Origin: JBDRCU01 sp043821485
Lineage (GTDB): Bacteria > Patescibacteriota > Minisyncoccia > 2-02-FULL-40-12 > IGHO2-01-FULL-4-A
NCBI GenBank assembly: GCA_043821485.1
Contig: JBDRCU010000044.1
Span: forward strand, 1-39,838
Direction: 5' to 3'
Length of the DNA stretch: 39,838 bases
The notes under the pieces are model-generated. The model ran no database searches, was not told where the DNA came from, and worked only from the letters and a program-made list of their open reading frames with translations. The translations under genes and the position numbers were made by a program. Below are positions 1 to 8,472 of this stretch, in pieces (within the stretch, counting starts at the first letter, position 1; the number at the start of each line of letters is the position of its first letter).

Positions 1-10
1 CTGCCAATAG

Positions 11-43
11 ACGATACTACAGAAATGTAGTATCGTTTTATTA
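11..43 (+). terminator. Rho-independent terminator
   Basis: A perfect 10-bp stem (11-20 with 27-36) has a 6-nt loop and is followed by a T-rich stretch on the plus strand. It most likely ends a transcript that enters from before the window. Confidence 0.75.
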
Positions 44-56
44 TGAGAACGAATAA

Positions 57-224
57 GGGCTAGTATTTGTGGAGTTTCCAGCGAGAAACAGCTCCTCAAA
101 TACGCAGCCCTACCTACGGCAGTTTCTCGCCAGTAGGGTAGTTAGTCTCCCCATGAAGGGAGACGGTGTTCGCACCAACTGGTCCGCGGATGCATCGCTG
201 TCTTTGACTCCGATCTCGCGGACC
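57..224 (+). ncRNA. Structured RNA of unknown class (candidate ncRNA or 5' leader)
   Basis: This stretch has no credible reading frame but folds strongly. A long hairpin pairs 57-61 with 106-110, 63-69 with 97-103 and 71-74 with 92-95. A second hairpin pairs 111-117 with 133-140 around one bulge. The apical loop of the first (81-89, GCGAGAAAC) is perfectly complementary to the loop of the second (122-130, GTTTCTCGC), which predicts a 9-bp kissing interaction. A three-way element follows (141-143/177-179, 145-151/158-164, and a UUCG-capped stem 165-168/173-176), then an 8-bp stem 181-188/217-224. There is no U-tract after the last stem, so it may be the leader of the transporter gene at 277 or a processed RNA. 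I do not see the conserved cores of RNase P RNA, tmRNA, SRP RNA, 6S RNA or a riboswitch class I know. The strand is assumed from the downstream gene. Confidence 0.5.
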
Positions 225-276
225 CCTCCATTATATATTGAATGACAGGTTTTAATTTTATTAACCCAATATTTTT

Positions 277-1200
277 ATGAAACGAAACTACGGACCTTTT
301 TTAGTGATGATTGCTGCCGGGCTTTGGGCTGTGGATGCTTTGTTTCGGACAGAGCTGACTAAATCTATTTCTCCTTCAGCAATAGTTTTTTATGAGCATC
401 TAATTGGTTTTGTAATTCTTAGTCCTTTTTTCTTTAAGGCTTTGACACAGTTTAAGAAATTGAATTCCGAGGACTGGTCAATGCTATTATTGCTTACCCT
501 TGTAAGTAGTGTATTGGGGACATTATTGTTTACGGAAGCCTTGATGAGAAGTTTTAGCGTAGGGGATTTTGCAACTCCAATTTTGCTTCAAAAACTCCAG
601 CCTATTTTTGTAATCATCCTTGCAGGATCATTCCTTCGGGAACGCATTACATTGCGATTTATTACACTGGTTGGAATTGCTCTGGCAGGCAGTTATATGA
701 TTAGTTTTGGCACTGATCCAATATCATTATCTTTTTCAGATAAAGAAATTATTTATCTTCTCGCTATTGGTGCTGCTGCTGCGTGGGGATCGGGTACTGT
801 TATGAGCAAGCAAATTCTTAAAAAATTAAGCTTCTCTACTGCAACATCTTTGAGATTCCTTCTCGCAATCCCAATAGCATATATTGCCATGCTTATTCTT
901 AATCAAACTTATCCTGTGAGTGAACTTGCAGGAGGACAATTATTGAGATTCCTTATTATTGCATTTACTACTGGTGCAGGAGCTGTATTGATCTATTATC
1001 GGGGTCTTCAAAAAACAGAAGCAAAAGTCGCAACAGTTGCAGAGCTTACTTTTCCAATTGTTAGTATTCTGATTGCTATAACTGCACTCAATCCATTCGG
1101 GGATCCGCAGAAATTTAGTCTTGCAAATGGTTTTGGCATTGCGATTCTTTTAATATCAATACTGGTAATCAGTTTTGATTACCAAAAGTATTCAAATTAA
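277..1200 (+). CDS. EamA/DMT-superfamily transporter
   Basis: This 307-aa protein is almost entirely hydrophobic, with about ten predicted membrane helices arranged as two similar halves of five. That is the usual form of drug/metabolite-transporter (EamA) permeases of about 300 aa. The junction between halves lies near the hydrophilic stretch at residues 145-160. The substrate cannot be told from sequence; relatives export amino acids, sugars or small toxic compounds. The ATG at 277 starts directly before the first helix (MKRNYGPFLVMIAAGLWAVD), and no Shine-Dalgarno sequence precedes it. It stands alone, downstream of the structured RNA at 57-224 and convergent with the infC-rpmI-rplT operon, sharing a terminator with it. 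The family call is firm and the substrate unknown. Confidence 0.85.
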   Translation: MKRNYGPFLVMIAAGLWAVDALFRTELTKSISPSAIVFYEHLIGFVILSPFFFKALTQFKKLNSEDWSMLLLLTLVSSVLGTLLFTEALMRSFSVGDFATPILLQKLQPIFVIILAGSFLRERITLRFITLVGIALAGSYMISFGTDPISLSFSDKEIIYLLAIGAAAAWGSGTVMSKQILKKLSFSTATSLRFLLAIPIAYIAMLILNQTYPVSELAGGQLLRFLIIAFTTGAGAVLIYYRGLQKTEAKVATVAELTFPIVSILIAITALNPFGDPQKFSLANGFGIAILLISILVISFDYQKYSN

Positions 1201-1230
1201 AACATCCGCTTTGGGCGGATGTTCCTTTTT
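1201..1230. terminator. Bidirectional terminator
   Basis: A 9-bp stem (1201-1209 with 1215-1223) is followed by TTTTT on the plus strand and by a T-rich stretch on the minus strand. It lies between the convergent transporter gene and rplT and can serve both. Confidence 0.85.
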
Positions 1231-1238
1231 GTCGTCAG

Positions 1239-1586
1239 CTATTTCTGGCTTAGCTCTACAAGCTGCTGAAACACTATTTCGTGATTCTGCGCTAGGTCAG
1301 AGAGGATTTTGCGATCAATATCTATGTCGTGCTTCTTTAGTCCGTTTATAAATTTATTGTAAGACACTCCATGCATTCTTGCGGCTGCGCCAACTTGTAC
1401 TTGCCATAATCTTCGGAATTGTCCTTTCTTTTTTCTGCGATCATTAAATTGATGCGCCCATGCATGAGTAAGGGCGTCTTTCGCAGGGCGAAACTTATGG
1501 CTTCTGCCCCACATAAAACCCTTGGCATGTTTTAATAGGTTTTTGCGTCTTTTACTTGCAGTTGTTCCTCTTTTAACTCTAGGCAT
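1239..1586 (-). CDS. rplT: 50S ribosomal protein L20
   Basis: This 115-aa basic protein matches L20 over its full usual length (about 115-120 aa), opening MPRVKRGTTASKRRKNLLKHAKG and containing the conserved WGRSHKFR and SYNKFINGL segments. L20 binds 23S rRNA early in large-subunit assembly; in bacteria studied it can also repress its own operon. It is the last gene of the minus-strand infC-rpmI-rplT operon, with 26 nt between rpmI and its ATG. Function and start are certain. Confidence 0.98.
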   Translation of the reverse strand: MPRVKRGTTASKRRKNLLKHAKGFMWGRSHKFRPAKDALTHAWAHQFNDRRKKKGQFRRLWQVQVGAAARMHGVSYNKFINGLKKHDIDIDRKILSDLAQNHEIVFQQLVELSQK

Positions 1587-1612
1587 ATATTAAATCTATG
1601 TATCTATTCTGT

Positions 1613-1810
1613 CTATAAATAGGGCATTAACTTTCTCATATTCTTGCTGTCTTTATCGCTAAGCGTTTTATCGGTTCGTTTCTGTCGTCTTGTATTGCCG
1701 TCATCTTTAGAATTGTAGTGATCCATATTAACAGGACGATGGCGAACAGTGCCTTTGCGAGAGACTTTGAATCTTTTTGCTGCTGCTTTTGATGTTTTTA
1801 ACTTGGGCAT
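1613..1810 (-). CDS. rpmI: 50S ribosomal protein L35
   Basis: This 65-aa, very basic protein is a full-length L35, opening MPKLKTSKAAAKRFKVS and ending in the conserved ...DSKNMRKLMPYL tail. It is a structural component of the large ribosomal subunit. It lies between infC and rplT, the standard bacterial order, 54 nt after infC. The identification is secure from N-terminal sequence, length and context. Confidence 0.97.
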   Translation of the reverse strand: MPKLKTSKAAAKRFKVSRKGTVRHRPVNMDHYNSKDDGNTRRQKRTDKTLSDKDSKNMRKLMPYL

Positions 1811-1864
1811 AATAGTAAATAGCGGTCGTGATAGATTATCAAACTTTTATGATCCTGGCAAGCC

Positions 1865-2467
1865 CTATTTTTCTTGTTCTTTAGGCTGTTCCCTGCTTTC
1901 TCCTTTATTCTTTTCCTTTTTTTCTGGTTTTAAAAGTATTACTGTACCTGCCGGAGATTGTTTCATGGGAGATTCAATACTGAATGGAAATTCAAGAAGA
2001 GTTAAAAATGTATCAACTTTGGATTTAACAAGCGATTTCATTCCAGGTGCACGTTCGCGTCCCCGGAGCTTTAATTCGATGCGAGTGCGATGGCCTTTAC
2101 CGAGGAATTTATCTGCCTGATTAGCTCTGATTTTAAGATCGTGTTCTCCGGCGCGAAAGGTTATTCTAACTGTTTTGACTTCTTGCGAAGACCTGCCGGC
2201 TTTTGAACTACGTTCTTTCTTCTCTTTTTCATAGAGGAATTTACCATAATCTGTTATGCGTGTAACAGGGGGATTCGTAGTCGGTGATATCTCAACTAAA
2301 TCCAATTCTGCCTCAAGAGCAAGCTTTATGGCATCTGATGTTTTCATAGTCCCAAGCTGATTTCCTTCAGCGTCAATTACTTGTACTTCTGATACTCGGA
2401 TTTGATTATTCGCTCGAGGCTTGTATTTGTATACTCTTTGTGGCCTTTTACTAAAACGTCTTCGCAT
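1865..2467 (-). CDS. infC: Translation initiation factor IF-3
   Basis: This 200-aa protein is IF-3, which binds the 30S subunit, prevents premature 50S joining and checks the initiator tRNA-start codon pairing. The N-terminal domain (about residues 15-85) carries RANNQIRVSEVQVIDAEG and the ITDYGKFLYE linker; the C-terminal domain (about 95-180) has VKTVRITFRAGEHDLKIRANQADKFL split over its usual positions. There is a lysine/glutamate-rich C-terminal tail of about 20 residues. The start is an ordinary ATG, not the rare AUU/AUC used for autoregulation in many bacteria, so that control is probably absent. It leads the infC-rpmI-rplT operon; a TATGCT sequence 12 nt before the ATG could be its -10. 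Confidence 0.97.
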   Translation of the reverse strand: MRRRFSKRPQRVYKYKPRANNQIRVSEVQVIDAEGNQLGTMKTSDAIKLALEAELDLVEISPTTNPPVTRITDYGKFLYEKEKKERSSKAGRSSQEVKTVRITFRAGEHDLKIRANQADKFLGKGHRTRIELKLRGRERAPGMKSLVKSKVDTFLTLLEFPFSIESPMKQSPAGTVILLKPEKKEKNKGESREQPKEQEK

Positions 2468-2629
2468 TTTAGAAACATTAGCATAAAAAGGGTTAAAAAT
2501 GAAGTTCTTCAGAATCTGTGTACTTACTTGTAATAATCACTGTTGATAATTAATAGGGGTTTTAAGAGAAAAGAAGATATACTTAATAGTGTTATCCGTT
2601 TGATTATAAGAACGCATCAACCGTAATGG

Positions 2630-5113
2630 ATGGAAGGTAGTCTATTTACTAATTACAAAAAGCAAGTATTGATAACGGTTATAATAATCGCTATTTTGGC
2701 TGTTGGATTTTTGGGATATGTATACTTATTTAAAAAAGACGTAGATGTTGATATAGACGAAGGGGATGCTGCAGTACCTACTTGTGAATACAATGTATGT
2801 TTGGATTTATTTTCAGAGCGTTGCGATAGCGGTTTTATAGAATATATTGAAGAGCGTAGGGATCTGGATCCGGTTATTTGCAGGGACCCATTTGATCCAG
2901 ACAATCCTACAGGGCGAACACCAAGCTATAGATATCAATATGATTGTACATGTGTTGCTGTTGAGGCGCCTACTCCGAGCGCACAGCCAACTTCATCGGG
3001 AACACCTGGCGCAACGCCAACCCCTACTCCTTTTGATATATCTTGTCCTTTGAATTCTTCTGATGGAAAGATTTTTGTATTTCCGGATCAAGGAGGAGAT
3101 AAGCTTATTGCCGATAGTACATCTGGCAGAGCATCCGTGGGTCCTTACAATTATTCGTTGAACTCGGGATTTTATAAGGTGACGCTTGTTAGCTTTGACG
3201 ATCATTCAGAGATCCCGCCACAGAATCAGCCGAAAGAACAATATTTTATAGAACTTAGAGATTCTTCCAGTCTTATAGCAAAGTCGGGAAATAGTGCCGA
3301 CATTCCAAATAGTGTTCAATATAGAACAACAATAACTGACACCAGTCTTACAGTTTCAAAATCTGTTACAAAAATTTCAGCAAAACATACTGATTACAAA
3401 AGTTCCAATCCTAATAGTCTTATTCCTGTTTGCGTAGCACTTAAGAGGGTAGGTGATTTACCAACACCAACACCAACTCCAACACCAACTCCAACTCCAA
3501 CTCCAACACCGACCCCAACCCCAACACCAACACCAACACCAACACCAACTCCAACTCCAACTCCAACTCCAACTCCAACTCCAACACCAACACCAGTGCC
3601 TTTGGTTTGTAATCCTGAATCACAAAATGTAGAAATTAATGAATCAGCTACACTTAGTGTTGTAGGAGGAACAGGTGTATATAGTTGGGCTACGTCAGGA
3701 GGATCTCCATCGAGTGGAACAGGTTCTTCGTTTATTACTCAATTTTCAACAACAGGAAATAAGCCAGTAGCAGTAACAAGCGGATCACAAACTGATACGT
3801 GTTTTGTTAATGTAACTCAACCGCCTATCCCACTTTCATGTAATCCTGTTTATCAGGACGTAGATATCAATGAAACGGCAACACTCATCGCTACAGGCGG
3901 AACAGGAAGCTATACATGGAATTCATCAGGAGGCTCTCCTTCAAGTAGTGCCGGAAGCTCGCTTGGCGTTTCTTATAGCAGTGCAGGACTTTATGAAGTA
4001 TGGCTATCAGACACAGGAGGTAGCGCTATATCTTGCTATGTAGATGTATTCGCAATAGTCACGCCTACCCCGACCCCAACTGGTACTCCAACTCCAACTA
4101 CAACTCCGGTGGCATTGTCATGTTCACCTTCATCTCAAACTCTACGAACAAATGAAACTGTAAGAGTTAATGCATGGGGTGGAAATGGAATATTCTCATG
4201 GTCAGCACCAGGAGCAAATACTACAAGCGGAAGCGGTTCTGTATTCACAACAAGTTACAATACTGTAGGAACGCATAACATACTTGTTGTAAGCGGTTCC
4301 GGAAGTGCAATATGTAGAGCTACGATATTAGCGCCAACACCAACTCCTACCCCAACCCCAACTCCAGTTCTTGTACTTAGCATAGATAAGCTTGGTCGCA
4401 ATATTACGAGAGGAGATACGGTAGAACAGACAAGTCTTACTGCGAGTCCTGAACATAGGCTTGAGTTTACTATTAAGGTTACAAATACATCGTCTAATAC
4501 CATCAACAATGCAATTTTGCGAGATGTATTACCAACACGAATTACATATGTATCCGGTACACTGATGGTCAATGACGTATTAAGATCTGACGGAATAACT
4601 TCATCCGGAGGAATAAATATTGGAACTCTATCTTCAGGACAAACTGTTACAGTTAGATTTCAGGGTGATGTTGCAAATGTAAGTCAATTTACACAGCTTA
4701 CAACAAGACTTCTAAATTCAGCATATGTGAAAGCAGATAATGTATCAGAATTAGAAGATCAACTGCCAATAGATATAGTTGTAAATATTGGTACGCCTCC
4801 AACCGGAGCAAATACAATGTTTACCGCGCTTCTTATTAGTGTATTAATAACTGGAGGATTTGCATTAGTAGTTAAATATCAAGGAACGCTAGTAACTGCA
4901 TTTGGAACCGCATCAACATCAGTATCAAGTATAAGCAATAGCGCGCTCACTAAGCGTTATGGCAGAACGCTTGCAATAATATTCGCAACAGCATTTGCAT
5001 TATCTCTGCTTATCCTTCTGTATCAGGCAAACATTGCAAATCCAGAGTCAGCTATAACCAATATCCAATCTGTAAATGTACTCGAGGCTTTACGCAATAT
5101 ATTTGGTAAATAA
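2630..5113 (+). CDS. Surface protein with Thr-Pro stalk, Ig-like repeats and DUF11 domain
   Basis: The 827-aa product starts with a membrane anchor (about residues 12-34), then a cysteine-containing region (residues 50-110), a short T/P linker, a beta-rich domain (about 135-270), and a (PT)22P tract at residues 278-322. Three mutually similar modules of about 75 aa follow, each opening with a LxCxP motif and containing a GGxGxYxW-type core and a second cysteine; they look like Ig/PKD-type sandwiches with one disulfide each. After another T/P linker comes a DUF11-like module (about 580-695; KVTNTSSNTINNAILRDVLP). Two hydrophobic helices lie near residues 728-750 and 780-800. The design suggests a cell-surface stalk projecting binding domains outward. 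The ATG at 2630 is chosen because the membrane helix follows at once; an overlapping ATG at 2626 is out of frame and stops. Function is inferred only from architecture. Confidence 0.75.
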   Translation: MEGSLFTNYKKQVLITVIIIAILAVGFLGYVYLFKKDVDVDIDEGDAAVPTCEYNVCLDLFSERCDSGFIEYIEERRDLDPVICRDPFDPDNPTGRTPSYRYQYDCTCVAVEAPTPSAQPTSSGTPGATPTPTPFDISCPLNSSDGKIFVFPDQGGDKLIADSTSGRASVGPYNYSLNSGFYKVTLVSFDDHSEIPPQNQPKEQYFIELRDSSSLIAKSGNSADIPNSVQYRTTITDTSLTVSKSVTKISAKHTDYKSSNPNSLIPVCVALKRVGDLPTPTPTPTPTPTPTPTPTPTPTPTPTPTPTPTPTPTPTPTPTPTPVPLVCNPESQNVEINESATLSVVGGTGVYSWATSGGSPSSGTGSSFITQFSTTGNKPVAVTSGSQTDTCFVNVTQPPIPLSCNPVYQDVDINETATLIATGGTGSYTWNSSGGSPSSSAGSSLGVSYSSAGLYEVWLSDTGGSAISCYVDVFAIVTPTPTPTGTPTPTTTPVALSCSPSSQTLRTNETVRVNAWGGNGIFSWSAPGANTTSGSGSVFTTSYNTVGTHNILVVSGSGSAICRATILAPTPTPTPTPTPVLVLSIDKLGRNITRGDTVEQTSLTASPEHRLEFTIKVTNTSSNTINNAILRDVLPTRITYVSGTLMVNDVLRSDGITSSGGINIGTLSSGQTVTVRFQGDVANVSQFTQLTTRLLNSAYVKADNVSELEDQLPIDIVVNIGTPPTGANTMFTALLISVLITGGFALVVKYQGTLVTAFGTASTSVSSISNSALTKRYGRTLAIIFATAFALSLLILLYQANIANPESAITNIQSVNVLEALRNIFGK
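3461..3595 (+). repeat. Degenerate hexanucleotide repeat coding (PT)n
   Basis: The unit CCAACN is repeated for 135 nt and encodes 22 Pro-Thr pairs plus a final Pro. Thr codons vary between ACA, ACT and ACC, so the tract is not a pure microsatellite; copy number could still change in steps of 6 nt without breaking the frame. Shorter T/P tracts occur near 3010, 4065-4110 and 4335-4368. Confidence 0.9.
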
Positions 5114-5144
5114 ATAATGTAGATAATAATTTAATCACTACGCA

Positions 5145-5176
5145 ATTATAAAACCGCCGAAAGGCGGTTTTATAAT
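5145..5176. terminator. Bidirectional terminator
   Basis: A perfect 14-bp stem (5145-5158 with 5163-5176) is capped by GAAA and has A/T-rich arms that give a U-tract on either strand. It separates the surface protein gene from the convergent membrane protein gene. Confidence 0.88.
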
Positions 5177-5194
5177 TTGGGAAATGATGATAAC

Positions 5195-5947
5195 TCAACT
5201 TTGTTTTTGCAATACTTTATCCCAAACAAGAAATAGATATGGGACTCCTTGATTTAAAAGAAATATAGTTTCGAAAAAAAGAAATGAAATACCAGTAGGT
5301 CGTATTCCAGCTAAATAAAGAGGAAGTTCCATGATAAGTGAAGCTGATATGCCGATAATGAATATCTGTCCAATAAGTTTTAAATTATGTCGATACACGC
5401 AGAACAATATTCCATAACCAATAACAGCATTAATAATCCAGAAAATCATTTGTGAATCCATATGCCGTACTGTCTCAACAATCGTGTCATTGATATGTGT
5501 GATGTTGGACAAGAGAGGTATTATGAGCCAGATACCAAGATATAGACCAGTATAGCCAAGTATTGCTCGCCAGTTTTTGTTTCTTAAACTATCAAACATA
5601 ATCCATATCCATGAAAATGCAAATAGAGCATAAGAAATCGTCATCATAAAATCAGCTCCAAATTTGATCCAGAGAAATTCACCCGTTGGATGGGGGACTT
5701 GTGTGCCTCCAATCCAGTACTCACGAATAAATGTTCCTTCGGGATAATTTGTACCAGCTGACTTGTTCCACCACCATAGAGCATCGATGGAGTATATAAT
5801 TGGTGCAATTACAAAACTAAATAGAAGTGCTCTGTAACGTTTATGCCATAATAATACTGCAAGCCAGACTAATAGAAATATGGCATCTATATAGATGTAG
5901 TCGTATTCAAATATTCTGCGCGCTTCTGTGAATTGATTAAGAAACAT
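5195..5947 (-). CDS. Multi-spanning membrane protein, function unknown
   Basis: I do not recognise this protein. It is 250 aa from the ATG at 5947; a TTG two codons upstream is possible but less likely. It has roughly seven hydrophobic segments, is rich in aromatic residues (DALWWWNK, WIWIMF), and carries conserved-looking polar spots between helices (RHMDSQ, RPTG). There is no signal-peptide cleavage pattern. On the minus strand an extended -10 (TGATAAAAT, 5965-5957) lies 9 nt before the ATG, so the leader would be very short. It is a single-gene unit, convergent with the surface-protein gene and followed by a shared terminator. An enzyme or transporter role cannot be assigned. Confidence 0.7.
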   Translation of the reverse strand: MFLNQFTEARRIFEYDYIYIDAIFLLVWLAVLLWHKRYRALLFSFVIAPIIYSIDALWWWNKSAGTNYPEGTFIREYWIGGTQVPHPTGEFLWIKFGADFMMTISYALFAFSWIWIMFDSLRNKNWRAILGYTGLYLGIWLIIPLLSNITHINDTIVETVRHMDSQMIFWIINAVIGYGILFCVYRHNLKLIGQIFIIGISASLIMELPLYLAGIRPTGISFLFFETIFLLNQGVPYLFLVWDKVLQKQS

Positions 5948-5991
5948 ATACAAAATATTTTATCAGTATTTAATAAATTTTGCTAAAATTG

Positions 5992-6064
5992 TGGACCATA
6001 CCGGATTCGAACCGGTCACCTCATCGCTGCCAGCGACGCGCTCTACCAAATGAGCTAATGGCCC
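5992..6064 (-). tRNA. tRNA-Ala (anticodon GGC)
   Basis: On the minus strand the sequence folds into a standard cloverleaf: acceptor GGGCCAT/ATGGTCC with the G3-U70 pair that identifies alanine tRNA, D arm, anticodon loop CTGGCAG, and T arm with TTCGAAT. The discriminator is A and CCA is not encoded. Confidence 0.95.
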
Positions 6065-6135
6065 TATTTCATTGAAAAGATACCATGGAACTGATAGATT
6101 GAAAAGGAATAATACTATTACTATATTAATAAAAT

Positions 6136-6207
6136 GCCCCCGTAGTTCAATGGACAGAACGGTGGTTTCCTAAACCGCAAATCCAAGTTCGACTCTTGGC
6201 GGGGGTA
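6136..6207 (+). tRNA. tRNA-Arg (anticodon CCT)
   Basis: Cloverleaf with acceptor GCCCCCG/CGGGGGT, D arm, anticodon CCT (loop TTCCTAA) and T loop TTCGACT. CCA is not encoded. It ends 9 nt before the start codon of the CCA-adding enzyme gene. Confidence 0.93.
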
Positions 6208-6216
6208 CATAGAATT

Positions 6217-7665
6217 ATGAAGATTCCAAAAGAAGTTAAAGAAATAACGAAAAAGATTACTGATGCTGGGTTTGAAGCATATATTGTTGGTGGTTGTGTT
6301 AGAGATATATTGATGGATTTAGATCCAAAAGATTGGGATGTAACAACAAATGCCACGCCAGAGCAGATTCAGGAGATTTTCCCTGATAGTTTTTATGAAA
6401 ATGAATTTGGTACTGTTGGCGTTAAAACCGATAATGACGATCCAGTACTTCATGTTGTTGAAGTAACAACGTATCGTTTGGAATCAGCCTATTCAGATAA
6501 GCGCAGACCGGACAGCGTCACATTTACCAAAAAATTAGACGAAGATCTTAAACGAAGAGATTTCACAATGAATGCTATAGCCATGGATCAAAATGGAGAT
6601 ATTGCAGATCCATACAAAGGACAGGAAGATATTAAGAAAAAAGTAATTCGTGCAGTAGGAGATCCAGATGAGAGATTTGCAGAAGATGCACTTCGTATGA
6701 TGCGTGCTATAAGGTTTGTTTCAATGCTTGGATTTGAGATTGAATCAGAAACACTTAAATCAATTAAAAAACATCATGAAAGTCTTAAGGATATTTCACA
6801 AGAACGTATTCATGATGAATTAATTAAATTAATTAATGGTCAGTATCCTGATAAAGCAATAGAGTTATTGCGTGAAACAGGGTTAATGAAATATGTTTTG
6901 CCAGAGCTTCTTGAAGGCGTAGGTGTTGAACAAAATTTACACCATATCTATACAGTATGGGAACATAATATCTTGTCTCTTAAATATTCAGCAGAACAGA
7001 AGTATTCAATAGAAGTCCGTATTGCTTCACTTTTGCATGATGTAGGTAAACCCAAGACTAAATATGGAGAAGGGTATAACAGTACATTTTATAGTCATGA
7101 AGTTGCAGGTGAGAGAATGACACGCAAGGCTCTTGAAAGATTAAAGTTTTCAAAGGACATGACAGATAAAATAGCAAAGCTCGTACGCTGGCACATGTTC
7201 TACTATGATGTCGAAAAAGTTACTGAATCAGCAGTACGAAGACTTGTTGTGCGAATTGGAAGAGAAAATGTTGAAGATTTAATTAAGGTTCGCGAAGCAG
7301 ATCGTATTGGATCAGGCGTACCAAAGGCAAAGCCGTACAAGCTAAGGCATTTGCAGTTTATGATCGATAAGGTTGCGCGAGATCCAGTCTCTCCTAAGAT
7401 GCTCAAGATTAATGGCAATGATCTTATGAAATTACTTAAGATTGAACCAAGTCCTAAGATTGGTATGATTGTACACGCTCTCATGGAAGAAGTGCTGGAT
7501 GATCCTAAGAAAAATACAAAGAAATGTCTAAGCGATAAAGCTAAAGAATTAAATGATATGTCAGAGGCCCAGCTTATGGAGCTAAAGAAAAAAGGACAAG
7601 ACAAAATTGCCGAAGAGGAAGAACGTGAAGTGGGAAAGATAAAGGCTAAGCACTATGTGAAGTAG
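6217..7665 (+). CDS. cca: CCA tRNA nucleotidyltransferase with HD domain
   Basis: The 482-aa protein adds or repairs the 3' CCA of tRNAs. The N-terminal nucleotidyltransferase domain has GG at residues 25-26 and the catalytic DxD (D39, D41) in the DPKDWDVT motif, followed by RRDFTMNA and the template-like EDALRMMRAIRF motif of class II enzymes. A central HD phosphohydrolase-type domain is marked by LLHDVGKPKT and a later RWHMF segment, and the lysine-rich C-terminus looks flexible. The frame is open upstream into the tRNA-Arg gene, but the ATG at 6217 gives the normal N-terminus (MKIPKEVKEITKK). All four tRNA genes in the window lack an encoded CCA, so this enzyme is essential here. The tRNA-Arg gene 9 nt upstream is probably co-transcribed. 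It is followed after 16 nt by a methyltransferase gene. Confidence 0.95.
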   Translation: MKIPKEVKEITKKITDAGFEAYIVGGCVRDILMDLDPKDWDVTTNATPEQIQEIFPDSFYENEFGTVGVKTDNDDPVLHVVEVTTYRLESAYSDKRRPDSVTFTKKLDEDLKRRDFTMNAIAMDQNGDIADPYKGQEDIKKKVIRAVGDPDERFAEDALRMMRAIRFVSMLGFEIESETLKSIKKHHESLKDISQERIHDELIKLINGQYPDKAIELLRETGLMKYVLPELLEGVGVEQNLHHIYTVWEHNILSLKYSAEQKYSIEVRIASLLHDVGKPKTKYGEGYNSTFYSHEVAGERMTRKALERLKFSKDMTDKIAKLVRWHMFYYDVEKVTESAVRRLVVRIGRENVEDLIKVREADRIGSGVPKAKPYKLRHLQFMIDKVARDPVSPKMLKINGNDLMKLLKIEPSPKIGMIVHALMEEVLDDPKKNTKKCLSDKAKELNDMSEAQLMELKKKGQDKIAEEEEREVGKIKAKHYVK

Positions 7666-7681
7666 CATAAAAGAAAACAAA

Positions 7682-8326
7682 ATGCCGTCGAAAGAATATT
7701 TTGAGAAAACAGAAAAAAGCCGCGGATTAGATACAGTGATGTCTATATTTGATATTGCAGAAGAAGATTTTGAGGACGGCAAGACTTTAGATATAGGATC
7801 TGGTAATTCAGTTTTGGCGCAGGATCTGCATAATACAGGGTCTGTATTATCTATTGATCGGTATTTTAAGCCAAACATGAGTCAGCGCAGGCATTTTTAT
7901 TCGGAGGAAGCCCTAGATGGTGCAAAAGATAAATTTGTTTATGCGAATAGCGGAGCTATCCCCTACAAAGGAGGAACATTTAGACGTGTGATAGATTTAT
8001 TCACAACTCCATATTATGCTGAGACTGAAGAGCAAACGACAGAATCTATTAAAGAAATGTTGCGTGTTTTAGAAGGTGGAGGCTCTCTCTATATATATCC
8101 TGTCATTGATATTTTTTCTAATGCCCCACATGATGATTTTTTGGATGATTCCCAACAATTTCCATTTAGAAATCGTGATCGTTTTGAAAGCGTTTTATCG
8201 AAAGTATTAGAGAGTTCAGAGGGATTTTATCAGGTAGAGTTCAAGGAGAAAGAACCACCAGGTAGAAAAGAGAGAACTCGAGAGGGCGTTAGATGGTATA
8301 GAGTGATTGTAACAAAAAAAGAATAG
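7682..8326 (+). CDS. Class I SAM-dependent methyltransferase
   Basis: This 214-aa protein has the Rossmann-type SAM-binding motif I (TLDIGSGNSVLAQDL, about residues 38-52), an acidic residue after strand 2 (SIDRY), and a motif-IV/post-motif region (RVIDLFTTPYY ... EMLRVLEGGGSLYIYPV) typical of Methyltransf_11-like enzymes. The substrate is not evident; the charged C-terminus may bind it. It begins 16 nt after cca, in the same direction and probably the same transcript, and its stop codon lies 1 nt before a tRNA-Pro gene. A tRNA-related role is possible from context but is only a guess. Confidence 0.8.
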   Translation: MPSKEYFEKTEKSRGLDTVMSIFDIAEEDFEDGKTLDIGSGNSVLAQDLHNTGSVLSIDRYFKPNMSQRRHFYSEEALDGAKDKFVYANSGAIPYKGGTFRRVIDLFTTPYYAETEEQTTESIKEMLRVLEGGGSLYIYPVIDIFSNAPHDDFLDDSQQFPFRNRDRFESVLSKVLESSEGFYQVEFKEKEPPGRKERTREGVRWYRVIVTKKE

Positions 8327-8327
8327 C

Positions 8328-8399
8328 CGGGCTGTAGTGTACCGGTAACACGCATCGTTCGGGACGATGAGACAGAGGGTTCGATTCCCTCCAGCCCGA
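8328..8399 (+). tRNA. tRNA-Pro (anticodon CGG)
   Basis: Cloverleaf with acceptor CGGGCTG/CAGCCCG (C1-G72, usual for proline tRNA), anticodon loop TTCGGGA, T loop TTCGATT and discriminator A. CCA is not encoded. The gene starts 2 nt after the methyltransferase stop. Confidence 0.95.
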
Positions 8400-8472
8400 C
8401 AAGGTCGCAATTGCTTAATTTTGAGATAAAATGTTAAAATTAATTCGTCGATAATATAATTAATAAAATAAT

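Noticed and set aside
57..224. RNase P RNA, tmRNA, SRP RNA or a known riboswitch
   Set aside because: The diagnostic cores (P4 strands of RNase P, the tRNA-like domain of tmRNA, the SRP Alu/S domain motifs) are not visible.
3461..3595. Possible CRISPR or satellite array
   Set aside because: It is an in-frame hexanucleotide tract coding Pro-Thr inside a clear gene, without spacers. No CRISPR array or cas gene was seen in the window.
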